Positions 34,911-47,824 of a stretch of 64,000 nucleotides of DNA are shown in pieces. Position 1 is the stretch's first letter, and the number at the start of each line of letters is the position of its first letter. Source of the DNA: Cryobacterium suzukii. Lineage in GTDB: Bacteria; Actinomycetota; Actinomycetes; Actinomycetales; Microbacteriaceae. The notes under the pieces were generated by a model. The model did not search any database. It had not been told where the DNA came from and saw only the letters and a program-made list of their open reading frames with translations. A program made the translations under genes and the position numbers. The stretch spans positions 186,001 through 250,000 of the forward strand of contig NZ_SOHJ01000011.1 of NCBI RefSeq assembly GCF_004403185.1, in the 5' to 3' direction.

Positions 34911-36640
34911 GCGGCTTCCTCCGCGGAGAGCTGGGACGACACAATTTCCTGATACGTGGTGTTCGTATCGAGGAGCTGCTCGTGGGTTCCCCGACCGACG
35001 ATGCGGCCGTCTTCGAGCACCAGGATCTGGTCTGCGTCCATGATGCTCGACACCCGCTGGGCGACGATGACCATGGTGGCGCCATCGGTGCTTTGCTTGA
35101 GGGCAAGCCGAAGTCGAGCATCGGTGGCGAGGTCGAGGGCCGAGAATGAGTCGTCGAAAATGTACAGCTCCGGCCGTTTTACGAGGGCGCGCGCAATTGC
35201 GAGGCGCTGGCGCTGGCCACCCGACACGTTGGTGCCGCCTTGCGAAATCGGTGCGTCGAGCCCGCCGTTCATTTCCGTGACGAAGTCCCGAGCCTGGGCG
35301 ATCGTGAGGGCCTGCCAGAGTTCCTCCTCTGTCGCATCCGGTTTGCCGTAGAGCAGGTTGCTGCGCACCGTTCCGGAGAAAAGATAGGGCTTTTGCGGCA
35401 CGAGGCCGATCTGCCCCCAGAGCAGGTCGGGACTGAGCTCGCGCACGTTGACGCCATCGACGAGTACGGAGCCGCTCGTGGCGTCGAACAAGCGCGGCAG
35501 CAGGTTGACCAGGGTGGTTTTGCCGCTGCCGGTGCTGCCGATGATCGCGGTGGTCTGGCCATGACGGGCGATGAAGCTGACGTTACGCAGCACCGGCTGT
35601 TCGGCGCCCGGATAGGAAAATCCAACATCGAGCAGTTCGAGTTCGCCTTGACCGACCGTTGCGTTCACCGGGTTGGCCGGCGGCACAACGCTCGACTCGG
35701 TCGCCAGCACCTCACCGATGCGGTCCGCCGAGACGGCAGCGCGCGGGATCATGACGGCCATGAACGTGGCCATCATGACGGCCATGAGAATTTGCATGAG
35801 GTAGCTGAGGAACGCGATCAGCGTACCCACCTGCATCGATCCGTCTTCGATGCGAAACGCGCCGAACCAAATCACGGCGACGCTGGAGACGTTGAGCACG
35901 AGCATGACGATGGGGAACATGAGCGCCATCAGCCGACCCGAGCTCAGGGCGACGTCGGTCACGTCCTGGTTGGCCCTAGCGAACCGGGCGATCTCTTGCG
36001 TCTCGCGTACGAACGCCCGCACCACCCGGATACCGGTCAGCTGTTCCCGCAGTACCCGGTTGACGGTGTCGATGCGCGTCTGCATCCTGCGAAACAGCGG
36101 CACCATCCTGACCACGATGGACCCGACGGCGATAAGCAGGATCGGCACGCTCACCGCGATAAGCCAGGACAGCTGCACGTCCTGACGGATCGCCATGATC
36201 ACACCGCCGATGCTGAGGATGGGTGCAGTTACCAGCAGGGTGCAGGTGGTGAGCACGAGCATCTGCACCTGTTGCACGTCGTTGGTGGAGCGGGTGATGA
36301 GCGATGGGGCCCCGAACCGGGTGACCTCCTGCTCGGAAAACTCGCCCACCCTGCTGAAGACGGCCCCGCGCAGGTCGCGCCCGACCTTCATCGCCACCTT
36401 CGCACCGAAGTACACAGCCACGATCGCGCAGACAATCTGCGTGAGAGTGATCAGCAACATCAGTCCGCCAACACGCAGAATGTAGCCGGTGTCACCGGTT
36501 GCGACGCCCTCATCGATGATGTCGGCGTTGAGGGTGGGCAGAAAGAGAGAGGCGATCGATTGGGCCAGTTGAAAGAGAATCACTCCGAGAAGCAGCTTCC
36601 AGTGTGGACGCAGGTACCGCACGAGTAAGGACCACAGCAC
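34907..36640 (-). CDS. ABC exporter subunit with degenerate Walker B
   Basis: A 577-residue half-transporter with six membrane segments and one ATPase domain. Walker A GSTGSGKTTLV and signature VSGGQRQR are canonical, but Walker B reads YIFDDSFSALD, with Asp in place of the catalytic Glu, and the switch position is VAQRVSS (Gln for His). With the partner's altered signature this predicts one degenerate and one active ATP site, as in TM287/288-type heterodimers. The start is GTG with GGGAGA upstream; the aldo/keto reductase gene ends 20 nt before. Confidence 0.9.
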   Translation of the reverse strand: MLWSLLVRYLRPHWKLLLGVILFQLAQSIASLFLPTLNADIIDEGVATGDTGYILRVGGLMLLITLTQIVCAIVAVYFGAKVAMKVGRDLRGAVFSRVGEFSEQEVTRFGAPSLITRSTNDVQQVQMLVLTTCTLLVTAPILSIGGVIMAIRQDVQLSWLIAVSVPILLIAVGSIVVRMVPLFRRMQTRIDTVNRVLREQLTGIRVVRAFVRETQEIARFARANQDVTDVALSSGRLMALMFPIVMLVLNVSSVAVIWFGAFRIEDGSMQVGTLIAFLSYLMQILMAVMMATFMAVMIPRAAVSADRIGEVLATESSVVPPANPVNATVGQGELELLDVGFSYPGAEQPVLRNVSFIARHGQTTAIIGSTGSGKTTLVNLLPRLFDATSGSVLVDGVNVRELSPDLLWGQIGLVPQKPYLFSGTVRSNLLYGKPDATEEELWQALTIAQARDFVTEMNGGLDAPISQGGTNVSGGQRQRLAIARALVKRPELYIFDDSFSALDLATDARLRLALKQSTDGATMVIVAQRVSSIMDADQILVLEDGRIVGRGTHEQLLDTNTTYQEIVSSQLSAEEAA

Positions 36641-36660
36641 GAAGTTCTCCCAGGGTGGGG

Positions 36661-37623
36661 TCAGGCGAAGAGGTTGGAAATGTACGCGACCTCGTCGGCC
36701 GACGGCTGCCAGGACGCCGCGGCATCCGCGTTTTGAATGATTTGCTCAGGCTTGGTGGCGCCGGCGATGACGCTGGTCAGTCCCGGCTGCGCCAGCAGCC
36801 AGGCGAACGTCGCGGCCAACATACTCACCCCGCGCGCGTCACACCATTTTTGATACTGCTCGATCACGTCCCACGGGGCATCGTCGACGAGGTGGCGCCT
36901 GATCATCATGATGCGGCTGTCGGCTGGCCCGCCCGTGCGAGAGAATTTGCCGGTGAACAAGCCATTGTAGAGCGGGAAGAAGGGCAGAAACCCGAGGCCG
37001 TATGCGTTCACGGCCGGCAACACCTCGTCTTCGACACCACGTGCGAGCAGGCTGTATTCGTTCTGGCTCGAGATGAACGCGGGGTGACCGTTCATACGGG
37101 CGGTGAACTCGGCTTCGGCGATCTGCCATCCGGATAGGTTGGAGTGACCGATGTAACGAATCTTGCCCTCGGTAATGAGGTCGTGCAGGGTTGACAGGGT
37201 CTCTTCGATCGGGGTTGACGGGTCGGGAGCGTGCAGCTGGTAGAGATCGATCCAGTCGGTCTGCAGTCGTCGGAGGGACGCCTCGACGGCTAAGCGGATG
37301 TACCGGCGTGAGCTGCGCGCGCCCCAGTCCGGACCGTTCAACCCGCCCATGTCCAGGCCGAACTTCGAGGCCAGCACGATCTGGTCGCGCTTGCCCCGCA
37401 GCGAGTGTCCCATGAGCGTTTCGCTCAGTCCTCGCTCCGCACCGTAAATGTCGGCGGTGTCGAACAACGTCACCCCTGCTTCGAAAGCGGCGTCGATCAC
37501 CGCCGTCGTGCCTTCCTGGCTCTCGGACGCGGTCCCGGTGCGACCGAAATTGTTGCACCCGAGCCCGATCGTCGAGACGGTCAGTCCGGAGGAGCCGAGT
37601 CTGCGATATTCAATTTGAGCCAT
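36661..37623 (-). CDS. Aldo/keto reductase
   Basis: A 320-residue (alpha/beta)8 NADPH-dependent oxidoreductase. Catalytic Asp and Tyr lie in FDTADIYGAE, Lys in VLASKFG and His in YIGHSNLSGW. The substrate is unknown; the closest recognisable type is the YghZ/Tas-like group. I use ATG 37623 rather than the GTG three nt upstream because a TAGTCT box ends exactly 6 nt before this ATG. The ABC exporter genes follow 20 nt later and may share the transcript. Confidence 0.87.
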   Translation of the reverse strand: MAQIEYRRLGSSGLTVSTIGLGCNNFGRTGTASESQEGTTAVIDAAFEAGVTLFDTADIYGAERGLSETLMGHSLRGKRDQIVLASKFGLDMGGLNGPDWGARSSRRYIRLAVEASLRRLQTDWIDLYQLHAPDPSTPIEETLSTLHDLITEGKIRYIGHSNLSGWQIAEAEFTARMNGHPAFISSQNEYSLLARGVEDEVLPAVNAYGLGFLPFFPLYNGLFTGKFSRTGGPADSRIMMIRRHLVDDAPWDVIEQYQKWCDARGVSMLAATFAWLLAQPGLTSVIAGATKPEQIIQNADAAASWQPSADEVAYISNLFA

Positions 37624-37629
37624 CACTAC

Positions 37630-37635
37630 AGACTA
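37630..37635 (-). promoter_or_regulatory. -10 box for leaderless aldo/keto reductase gene
   Basis: TAGTCT on the minus strand, 6 nt before the ATG at 37623. It is divergent from the similar box for the methyltransferase gene. Confidence 0.5.
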
Positions 37636-37724
37636 GGGGCGCAGCCGCCTCCTGCACAGGTGCGAGTGCCAGGCCCTTGTGCACCCATGTCCGAAACCCG
37701 CGAAGTCTCGGCCGAAACGGCGGC

Positions 37725-37730
37725 TACAGT
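37725..37730 (+). promoter_or_regulatory. -10 box for leaderless ogt
   Basis: TACAGT, 6 nt before the ATG at 37737, with no ribosome site. Confidence 0.5.
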
Positions 37731-37736
37731 CGAATC

Positions 37737-38261
37737 ATGGACAGCATTCCGACGCACACCCAGCTCCCCACAACGACGCACGCGCTCCTTCGCCTCCCCA
37801 GCCCCGTCGGCCGTCTGGAACTCACCGCCGACGATGAGGGCATTCTTTCTCTTTCCATCGAAACCGACGGTCACCTGCCACTCGACGCGACCCCGGAGAC
37901 CCCCTCCCCCGTGTTGCGACTCGCCGCCGAACAGCTCAACGAATACTTCGCCGGAACCCGGCAGTCGTTCGATCTTCCCGTGCACCTGACGCGCGGCACC
38001 GAGTTTCAGCGCAGCGTCTGGGCTCGGCTGGCCAGCCTCAACTTTGGCAACGTCATCTCCTACGGGGCGCTCGGTAGTGACGTCGGCCGACCGGGTTCGG
38101 GCCGCGCCATCGGCGGAGCCGTCGGCGCGAATCCGGTGCCGATCATCATCGGCTGTCACCGCGTACTGGCGACGAGCGGTCAGATCACCGGCTATAGTGC
38201 CGGGCAGGGTATCCCCACCAAAGCTTGGCTGCTCAATCACGAGGGCATCGCGCACCGGTAG
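37737..38261 (+). CDS. ogt: Methylated-DNA-protein cysteine S-methyltransferase
   Basis: A 174-residue DNA-repair suicide enzyme that takes methyl groups from O6-methylguanine. The acceptor is C140 in IIIGCHRVLATSG; the Arg finger segment GRPGSGRAIGGAVGANPVP precedes it. The residue before the active Cys is Gly where the family nearly always has Pro (PCHR). The start ATG 37737 is supported by the TACAGT box 6 nt upstream. It stands alone and converges with mdh. Confidence 0.9.
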   Translation: MDSIPTHTQLPTTTHALLRLPSPVGRLELTADDEGILSLSIETDGHLPLDATPETPSPVLRLAAEQLNEYFAGTRQSFDLPVHLTRGTEFQRSVWARLASLNFGNVISYGALGSDVGRPGSGRAIGGAVGANPVPIIIGCHRVLATSGQITGYSAGQGIPTKAWLLNHEGIAHR

Positions 38262-38282
38262 CCGGGCAGTGTGACCGTGAAT

Positions 38283-39326
38283 TCAGCGACGCCCCAAGGG
38301 CAGCAGGCCGAGCGCCCGCACGGCGTCGCGTTCCTCCACAAGTTCTGCAACGGATGCCTGGATTCGATTGCGCGAGAAGTCGTTGAGTTGTAGCCCGCTC
38401 ACGATGTGCCAATTCCCGTCAACCGATCGCACCGGGAACGAGCACACCAAGCCGGGCGGAACATCGTAGGAGCCATCGGAAACGACCCCGGCGCTGGTCC
38501 AGTCGACGCCGCGGCCGGTGACCCAGTCGCCCACATGGTCGATGGCCGCGTTGGCGGCGGAAGCGACCGAGGAGCCTCCCCGCACGGCAATAATCTCCGA
38601 CCCGCGCTGGGCAACTCGCGGGATGAAGGTCGCCGCCAGCCATTGCTCGTCGACGAGATCGCGAACCGCTCGGCCTTCTGCGGTGGCGTGGAAGATATCC
38701 GGGTATTGACTGGCCGAGTGGTTTCCCCAGACGGTCAGCCCCTGAATCGCCCCGACTGAGACGTCGAGGTGGCTGGCCAATTGTCCGACAGCCCGGTTGT
38801 GGTCGAGCCGGGTCATGGCAGTGAAACGGTCACTCGGCACATCCGGCGCGTGTGCGGCGGCGATGAGGGCATTTGTATTGGCTGGATTGCCCACCACCAG
38901 TACGCGCACGTCATCGGCCGCACCAGCGTTGATGGCTGCCCCCTGCGGTGCGAAAATACGGCCGTTGGCCTCCAGAAGGTCGGCACGTTCCATGCCAGGC
39001 CCGCGTGGGCGCGATCCGACGAGCAGTGCGATATTCACTCCCTCGAATGCGACCGCAGGGTCATCGGTGACCGTTACCCCGCGCAGCAGGCCGAAGGCAC
39101 AGTCCTCAAGTTCGAGCGCGGTGCCCTCCGCGGCCTTCCGCCCCTGGGGTATTTCCAGCAGGGTGAGACGGATGGGCGTCGTTGGTCCCAGCAGTGCGCC
39201 AGCGGCAATGCGAAAGAGCAGCGCGTAACCAATCTGTCCGCCTGCTCCGGTGACAGTCACATTGACCGGCTGCCGAAGGATGGGAACATTGATCGCTGAG
39301 CGGAACGTACTGGTGTCTGAACTCAC
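38283..39326 (-). CDS. mdh: Malate dehydrogenase
   Basis: A 347-residue NAD-dependent enzyme of the actinobacterial/cytosolic MDH type: [17 protein letters not shown] at about residue 25, [32 protein letters not shown] (substrate arginines), and the catalytic His in [14 protein letters not shown]. It interconverts malate and oxaloacetate in the TCA cycle. The GTG start overlaps yaaA by 4 nt (GTGA), so it is probably the last gene in the transcript running from the ATP synthase operon. Confidence 0.92.
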   Translation of the reverse strand: MSSDTSTFRSAINVPILRQPVNVTVTGAGGQIGYALLFRIAAGALLGPTTPIRLTLLEIPQGRKAAEGTALELEDCAFGLLRGVTVTDDPAVAFEGVNIALLVGSRPRGPGMERADLLEANGRIFAPQGAAINAGAADDVRVLVVGNPANTNALIAAAHAPDVPSDRFTAMTRLDHNRAVGQLASHLDVSVGAIQGLTVWGNHSASQYPDIFHATAEGRAVRDLVDEQWLAATFIPRVAQRGSEIIAVRGGSSVASAANAAIDHVGDWVTGRGVDWTSAGVVSDGSYDVPPGLVCSFPVRSVDGNWHIVSGLQLNDFSRNRIQASVAELVEERDAVRALGLLPLGRR

Positions 39327-40150
39327 GCGCCCAGCCTAACCCCGGTATAGATCGTCGATGAGGCCGCGCGCCCTGGGGCGGCGAGGTGCTGTTCTACGAC
39401 GAGCTCGAGTTCACCGGGTGCGCCATGGTCTAGTCGGATTCCGACCGATCCAGCCCAGCGGATGAGTTCGCGCGCGTTCGTGAAATTGTGTTCGTGTTCG
39501 AGCAGAGCCCGGGTGAACTCGCCCTTGGACTTCTTATTGAAGTGGTTCAGGGCACGCTTCTGACCGTCTCCGTCGTCGGCGACCACCCGCAGGTACAGTG
39601 ACTCCGGCCGCACGGGTCGGGCGCCCAGGGCTACATACGCCTCAGACCTCAGGTCGAGCAGCAGTCCGTCGGTCCGGCCCAGGAGCCGCTGAATATCGCC
39701 GCTCCAGTGCTGTTTGAGAGTGTGGTTGGCCAGCGTGACACCCGGCACTCGCGAATCGTGGGACAGTCGGTACGCCGGTATCGGATCGAGGGCGGCGATC
39801 GGCCCAAGCAGTGCGGAGTGCACGACCAAATGAGCGTGCGCGAATTCGCGCCTCGGTCCTGAGAGGGTCGCAGCATCCAGGCCGTCGAAAAGCACCCCGG
39901 TGTAGCGGTCGATTACCGGAAGGGTCGGAGAGGTCAGTAACTCACGGTTGCGGTCAATCTCGAACAGCTGTGTGCGTCCCAGCTTGAGGGCGGTGCGGGC
40001 AGCCTCTGGATGCCGCGTCAGCGTTACGAGCGCCCGCGCCAGTACCCGACGCTTCACGTTCAGGGTCGGGTAGGCCAGTTTTGTCCAGTCCAGGGGTACA
40101 GCTTCGCCGCCGGAGCGTTTCGTCTCCGACGGCGGAAGCAGTATCAGCAC
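39323..40150 (-). CDS. yaaA: Peroxide-stress protein YaaA (DUF328 family)
   Basis: A 275-residue protein recognised by its opening [11 protein letters not shown] and the C-terminal [18 protein letters not shown] block. In E. coli YaaA limits iron-driven damage during peroxide stress; its biochemical activity is unclear. I start at GTG 40150 where the family begins; there is no ribosome site. It lies 16 nt after atpC and overlaps mdh by 4 nt. Confidence 0.85.
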   Translation of the reverse strand: MLILLPPSETKRSGGEAVPLDWTKLAYPTLNVKRRVLARALVTLTRHPEAARTALKLGRTQLFEIDRNRELLTSPTLPVIDRYTGVLFDGLDAATLSGPRREFAHAHLVVHSALLGPIAALDPIPAYRLSHDSRVPGVTLANHTLKQHWSGDIQRLLGRTDGLLLDLRSEAYVALGARPVRPESLYLRVVADDGDGQKRALNHFNKKSKGEFTRALLEHEHNFTNARELIRWAGSVGIRLDHGAPGELELVVEQHLAAPGRAASSTIYTGVRLGA

Positions 40151-40166
40151 TGGTGTTTCAGACGGG

Positions 40167-40439
40167 CTATTTGGAACCCACGAGCTCAGCCTTGCGGGCC
40201 ACGATGGTGACCATGTCGTTGTCGACCGACAAGAATCCATCCTCAGCCCGGGCGAGAACCTTGGAGCCGTCTGGCAGGGTGAGACGCACGTCACCCGCGG
40301 CCAGAATCGCCAACATCGGTTCGTGCCCGGCCAGGATGCCGATCTCGCCCTCGACGGTCTTGGCGACAACCATGCTCACCTCGCCGGTCCACACCTGATG
40401 GTCGGCCGAAACAACGCTGACGGACAACGACTTCGCCAT
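40167..40439 (-). CDS. atpC: F1Fo ATP synthase epsilon subunit
   Basis: A 90-residue epsilon subunit starting MAKSLSVSVVS at 40439, with GILAGHEPMLAIL as the central beta-barrel signature. It contains only the N-terminal barrel; the C-terminal helical hairpin found in longer epsilon subunits is absent or very short, as in some actinobacteria. It belongs to the central stalk. It lies 2 nt after atpD. Confidence 0.93.
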   Translation of the reverse strand: MAKSLSVSVVSADHQVWTGEVSMVVAKTVEGEIGILAGHEPMLAILAAGDVRLTLPDGSKVLARAEDGFLSVDNDMVTIVARKAELVGSK

Positions 40440-40441
40440 GC

Positions 40442-42842
<2,401 letters not shown>

Positions 42843-42904
42843 GTGTCTGCTTCCTTGTCTTTCAGTTTGGTGTCGTCAGTTGTACTGCAGGTCGCAATCA
42901 GCGA

Positions 42905-44542
42905 CTAGCGGCGGTGCTTGACGATCTTTTCCTGGTTGACGTCTTCAACGGCAATGGCTTCAAACTTTTCTTTGCCCACCGACGCGAGCGGCTTGCCCTC
43001 ACCGGTCTGGAATTCGAGTTTGAACTTGTCCACGCCGGCGGTGAGAGCGGTAACGGTCTCATCGGAGAGGACGTTGGTCTCGCGCAGGGTCTTCAGGATT
43101 TCGGTGCTGCGCCCCAGGAAGTCGAGCAACTCGCGCTCGAAGCGCAGCACGTCGGCAACGGGAACCTCGTCGAGCTTGCCGTTGATGCCGGCCCAGATAG
43201 AGACGACCTGGTCCTCGACGGGGTACGGCGAGTACTGCGGCTGACGCAGCAGCTCAGTGAGGCGGGCTCCGCGGGCGAGCTGACGACGGCTGGCCGCGTC
43301 GAGGTCGGAGGCGAACATGGCGAAGGCTTCGAGTGAACGGTACTGGGCCAACTCGAGCTTCAGCGTGCCGGAAACCTTCTTGATCGACTTGACCTGCGCG
43401 TCGCCACCGACGCGGGAGACCGAGATACCAACGTCAACAGCGGGACGCTGGTTAGCGTTGAACAGGTCGGACTGCAGGAAGATCTGACCGTCGGTAATCG
43501 AAATCACGTTGGTCGGAATGTAGGCGGCAACGTCGTTGGCCTTGGTTTCGATGATCGGAAGACCGGTCATCGAGCCGGCGCCGAGCTCGTCGGAGAGCTT
43601 GGCACAACGCTCAAGCAGACGGGAGTGCAGGTAGAACACGTCTCCGGGGTACGCTTCGCGTCCCGGCGGGCGACGCAGCAGGAGTGACACGGCACGGTAG
43701 GCCTCGGCCTGCTTGGACAGGTCATCGAAGACGATGAGAACGTGCTTGCCGGCGTACATCCAGTGCTGGCCGATGGCCGAGCCGGTGTACGGGGCCAGGT
43801 ACTTGAAGCCCGCCGGGTCAGAAGCGGGAGCGGCGACGATGGTGGTGTACTCCATCGCTCCGGCATCCTCGAGGGCACCCTTCACCGAAGCGATGGTGGA
43901 GCCCTTCTGTCCGATGGCGACGTAGATGCAACGAACCTGCTTGTTCGTGTCGCCGGACTCCCAGTTGGCCTTCTGGTTGATGATGGTGTCGATCGCGATC
44001 GCCGTCTTGCCGGTCTGGCGGTCACCGATGATCAGTTGACGCTGGCCACGGCCGATCGGGATCATGGCGTCGATGGCCTTGATGCCGGTCTGCATCGGCT
44101 CATGAACCGACTTGCGGCTCATGACGCCGGGCGCCTGCAGCTCGAGGGCACGACGGCCTTCGGTTGCGATGTCGCCGAGTCCGTCAATGGGCGCGCCGAG
44201 CGGGTCGACGACACGGCCGAGGTAGCCGTCACCAACGGGAACGGAGAGTACCTCGCCAGTGCGGTGCACCTCCATGCCCTCAACGATGCCGCCGAACTCG
44301 CCGAGCACGACGACGCCGATCTCATCCTCGTCGAGGTTCTGGGCCAGGCCCAGGGTGCCATCGGCAAACTTGATGAGTTCGTTTGCCATCACGCCGGGCA
44401 AGCCCTCAACGTGGGCGATACCGTCGCCGGCCGTGGTGACGTAGCCAACCTCGGTCGTTGATGTCTTGTTCGGCTCGTAGGACTTGACGAAGTCCTGGAG
44501 AGCGCCACGGATCTCATCGGGGCTGATCGTTAGTTCTGCCAT
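42905..44542 (-). CDS. atpA: F1Fo ATP synthase alpha subunit
   Basis: A 545-residue non-catalytic nucleotide-binding subunit. Walker [14 protein letters not shown] is at about 172-184. The C-terminal extension after about residue 510 ([18 protein letters not shown]) is the actinobacteria-specific tail described for mycobacterial alpha subunits, where it restrains ATP hydrolysis. There are two adjacent ATGs (44545 and 44542); GGGAAG upstream suits the second. Confidence 0.95.
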   Translation of the reverse strand: MAELTISPDEIRGALQDFVKSYEPNKTSTTEVGYVTTAGDGIAHVEGLPGVMANELIKFADGTLGLAQNLDEDEIGVVVLGEFGGIVEGMEVHRTGEVLSVPVGDGYLGRVVDPLGAPIDGLGDIATEGRRALELQAPGVMSRKSVHEPMQTGIKAIDAMIPIGRGQRQLIIGDRQTGKTAIAIDTIINQKANWESGDTNKQVRCIYVAIGQKGSTIASVKGALEDAGAMEYTTIVAAPASDPAGFKYLAPYTGSAIGQHWMYAGKHVLIVFDDLSKQAEAYRAVSLLLRRPPGREAYPGDVFYLHSRLLERCAKLSDELGAGSMTGLPIIETKANDVAAYIPTNVISITDGQIFLQSDLFNANQRPAVDVGISVSRVGGDAQVKSIKKVSGTLKLELAQYRSLEAFAMFASDLDAASRRQLARGARLTELLRQPQYSPYPVEDQVVSIWAGINGKLDEVPVADVLRFERELLDFLGRSTEILKTLRETNVLSDETVTALTAGVDKFKLEFQTGEGKPLASVGKEKFEAIAVEDVNQEKIVKHRR

Positions 44543-44644
44543 CATCTTCCCTTTTCTGTACGGCTGTACAGGTTCTGTCTGTTCGAGGACGCTGCCGTCC
44601 TGAGTCATCTGGTACTGCTGGGTTTATGGTGCTGCTGAGGTGAC

Positions 44645-45460
44645 TCAGCGAGCGAGCTGGAGTCTCAAGTCCGCCAGGCGGGTTGCAATGCTGCCGTCGA
44701 TGACCAAATCACCGATTTGTACGCGAACGCCACCGACCAATTCCGGGTCAACGACCTGGTTGATGGTGAGTGCTCGTCCGTGACGCACTTGGAGGTTCTT
44801 CTGCAAGCGGGCGACCTGGTCGGCTGTGAGAACACTTGCCGACGTGATGGTAGCGATCGACGTGCCAGACTCGTCCGCGACGACGGCTGCTGCGTGTCGC
44901 AGCAGCTCACCGATGCGGCGGCCGCGAGGCTGCTGCACCAGGTGACGAACAATGGCGAGCGTCTGACCGGAGACTTTGCCCGCCAGAAGCTTTTCAACCA
45001 GGGCTGCTTTGGCGCCCGGCTTTCCGAGCTTGCTGGCCAGTGCCAGCTCGAGGTCAGCGTCGGAGGACACCGTCGTACCAAAGGCGAATAGTTCACCTTC
45101 GATCGACGTGCCGGCGAGTGAAGCCCCACCGGACGAAACAGACAGGGCCATAGCCCGCAGGCCCAATTCCTCGATCCCGGCTAGCAGGTCGTCGTGGCTG
45201 GACCAGCGTTCGGACACTGCCGCGGCGAGCAGGTCGAGCGCCCGAGGCGTCACACTTGCGCCGAAAACCGCGCGCACGAGGGTGACTTTGGCCGCAGCAT
45301 CCGCCGACGCATCGCCGAGTGCCGACAACAGCTGGGACGACGAACCAATGACGCGACCGGCGCCGAATAGGCTTTCGCCCGTCGCCAGATCAGTCGTGCC
45401 GCCGGGAACGGACAATGCCGCCCTCGATGTGGCGAGTGCTTCTCTGGTGGCGCTTCCCAT
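44645..45460 (-). CDS. atpH: F1Fo ATP synthase delta subunit
   Basis: A 271-residue delta (OSCP) subunit, the long actinobacterial form (about 180 in E. coli). N-terminal helices at 1-110 contact alpha; the C-terminal domain ends with VRVQIGDLVIDGSIATRL, the family signature. It joins the peripheral stalk to F1. A 102-bp gap to atpA has no other gene. Confidence 0.92.
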   Translation of the reverse strand: MGSATREALATSRAALSVPGGTTDLATGESLFGAGRVIGSSSQLLSALGDASADAAAKVTLVRAVFGASVTPRALDLLAAAVSERWSSHDDLLAGIEELGLRAMALSVSSGGASLAGTSIEGELFAFGTTVSSDADLELALASKLGKPGAKAALVEKLLAGKVSGQTLAIVRHLVQQPRGRRIGELLRHAAAVVADESGTSIATITSASVLTADQVARLQKNLQVRHGRALTINQVVDPELVGGVRVQIGDLVIDGSIATRLADLRLQLAR

Positions 45461-45463
45461 TTG

Positions 45464-46045
45464 CTAGATCTTTCCTGCTGCTGGAGCTGCTGCTTGAGCT
45501 GGTACTTCGCTGGCTTCGAGTTCGGCCAGGAAACGATCGACGATGGCACTGGCCTTCGCGTCGTCGGACAGGCTTTCACCGATGACACCCGAGGCGAGGT
45601 CAATGGCAAGGGTGCCGACCTCGCTGCGAAGAGACACGACGGCGGCCTGACGTTCGGCTTCGATCTGCGCCTTGGCACTGGCCGCGATGCGACCCGCTTC
45701 GGCAGCTGCTTGTTCCTTGTGCTCAGCGACAATGCGCTGGCCATCGGTGCGGGCCTGGTCACGAATCTGACCGGCTTCGGCGCGAGCGTCAGCAAGCTGG
45801 GCCGTGTACTGCACGAGTGCAGCTTCGGCCTTGCGCTGCGCGTCATCGGCCTTGGCGATGTTGCCCTCGATGGCTTCTGCACGATCGTCAAGAAGCTTCT
45901 GCATCTTGGGAAGCACAAGCTTCCAGAAGAAGAAGAAAATCACGACAAAGCAAACCGCCGACCAAATGATGTCGTACCACTCCGGAATGAGCGGGTTCTT
46001 AGCCGCTTCTTCAGTTGCGGCTGCAATTACTGCGTGAAGCATCAT
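45464..46045 (-). CDS. atpF: F1Fo ATP synthase b subunit
   Basis: A 193-residue stalk subunit: one membrane segment near residues 25-50 (WSAVCFVVIFFFFWKLVLP) followed by a long charged helix that dimerises. It starts at ATG 46045 (a second ATG follows directly). It lies 3 nt upstream of atpH. Confidence 0.94.
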   Translation of the reverse strand: MMLHAVIAAATEEAAKNPLIPEWYDIIWSAVCFVVIFFFFWKLVLPKMQKLLDDRAEAIEGNIAKADDAQRKAEAALVQYTAQLADARAEAGQIRDQARTDGQRIVAEHKEQAAAEAGRIAASAKAQIEAERQAAVVSLRSEVGTLAIDLASGVIGESLSDDAKASAIVDRFLAELEASEVPAQAAAPAAGKI

Positions 46046-46071
46046 GCCTCCTAACTAGATAGTGAAGAGGT

Positions 46072-47153
<1,082 letters not shown>

Positions 47154-47281
47154 CAGGTTTACGGCGATTTCTAGCAGCGCTTTCTCCTGTTTCGGGGCGG
47201 TGAGCTCTGCTCGCGCAACGACGAATGGGGCAGGTTTACGCCGCTGAAAAGCATGTGCAAACCGGGGTGGGATCGGTGTTT

Positions 47282-47287
47282 ACTCTA
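47282..47287 (-). promoter_or_regulatory. Extended -10 promoter of the atp operon
   Basis: TAGAGT on the minus strand is preceded by TGC, an extended -10 element. The -35 region is weak (TCGGCT at 17 nt). A leader of about 120 nt would precede atpB. Confidence 0.5.
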
Positions 47288-47347
47288 GCAAAGATCAGGC
47301 GCGGAGCCGAATCGAGAGCAGGATCAGTGGGCGAATGGGTCGAAGGG

Positions 47348-47824
47348 TTACTCATCGACCGGGGCGGGGGGCAGTTTGACGTCGCCGACGTAGGGCATCC
47401 GGCTCTTCAGAACCACGACAGCGTCCACGACAAGGGAACCCACGACGCCGGCGACGATGCAGAAGAACAGCACCATCGGTTGAATCCACTCGCGATCCTG
47501 CAGCACCACGAGCAGCACCAGAAAGACGACGAATTTGAGCAACCAGCCGCCCATGATGATGCCGAAGAAGCCGCCGATGGCGGATTCGTTACCGGCGACG
47601 CGATTGGCCAGGAGGATACTGCCAGCCGTGATGCCCATGAAGGCTACCGACATGATCGTGCCGATCAGGGCACTGAGCACACCGGTGCCGCCGGCGACGA
47701 GGAAGCCGATGATCGAGCCCACCACGGCGATGGCGAGGGCGACATATCCCCCGTAGATCAGGATGCGGCGCAGCACGGGGATCGAGGTGGGCTGCGTGGA
47801 AACGGGTGGGGTGGCGCTGGTCAT
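47348..47824 (-). CDS. AtpI-like four-helix membrane protein
   Basis: A 158-residue protein with four membrane segments (about residues 20-45, 50-70, 85-110, 115-135). In this position before atpB, actinobacteria carry an AtpI/DUF-type protein thought to help assembly of the c ring; the sequence itself is poorly conserved. Its ATG overlaps the tagO stop by 4 nt. Confidence 0.7.
   Translation of the reverse strand: MTSATPPVSTQPTSIPVLRRILIYGGYVALAIAVVGSIIGFLVAGGTGVLSALIGTIMSVAFMGITAGSILLANRVAGNESAIGGFFGIIMGGWLLKFVVFLVLLVVLQDREWIQPMVLFFCIVAGVVGSLVVDAVVVLKSRMPYVGDVKLPPAPVDE

Noticed and set aside
32970-34952. A 660-codon open frame antisense to the ABC exporter gene
   Set aside because: His/Glu/Arg-rich composition is typical of the antisense of membrane-protein genes, and the sense frame has all ABC motifs.
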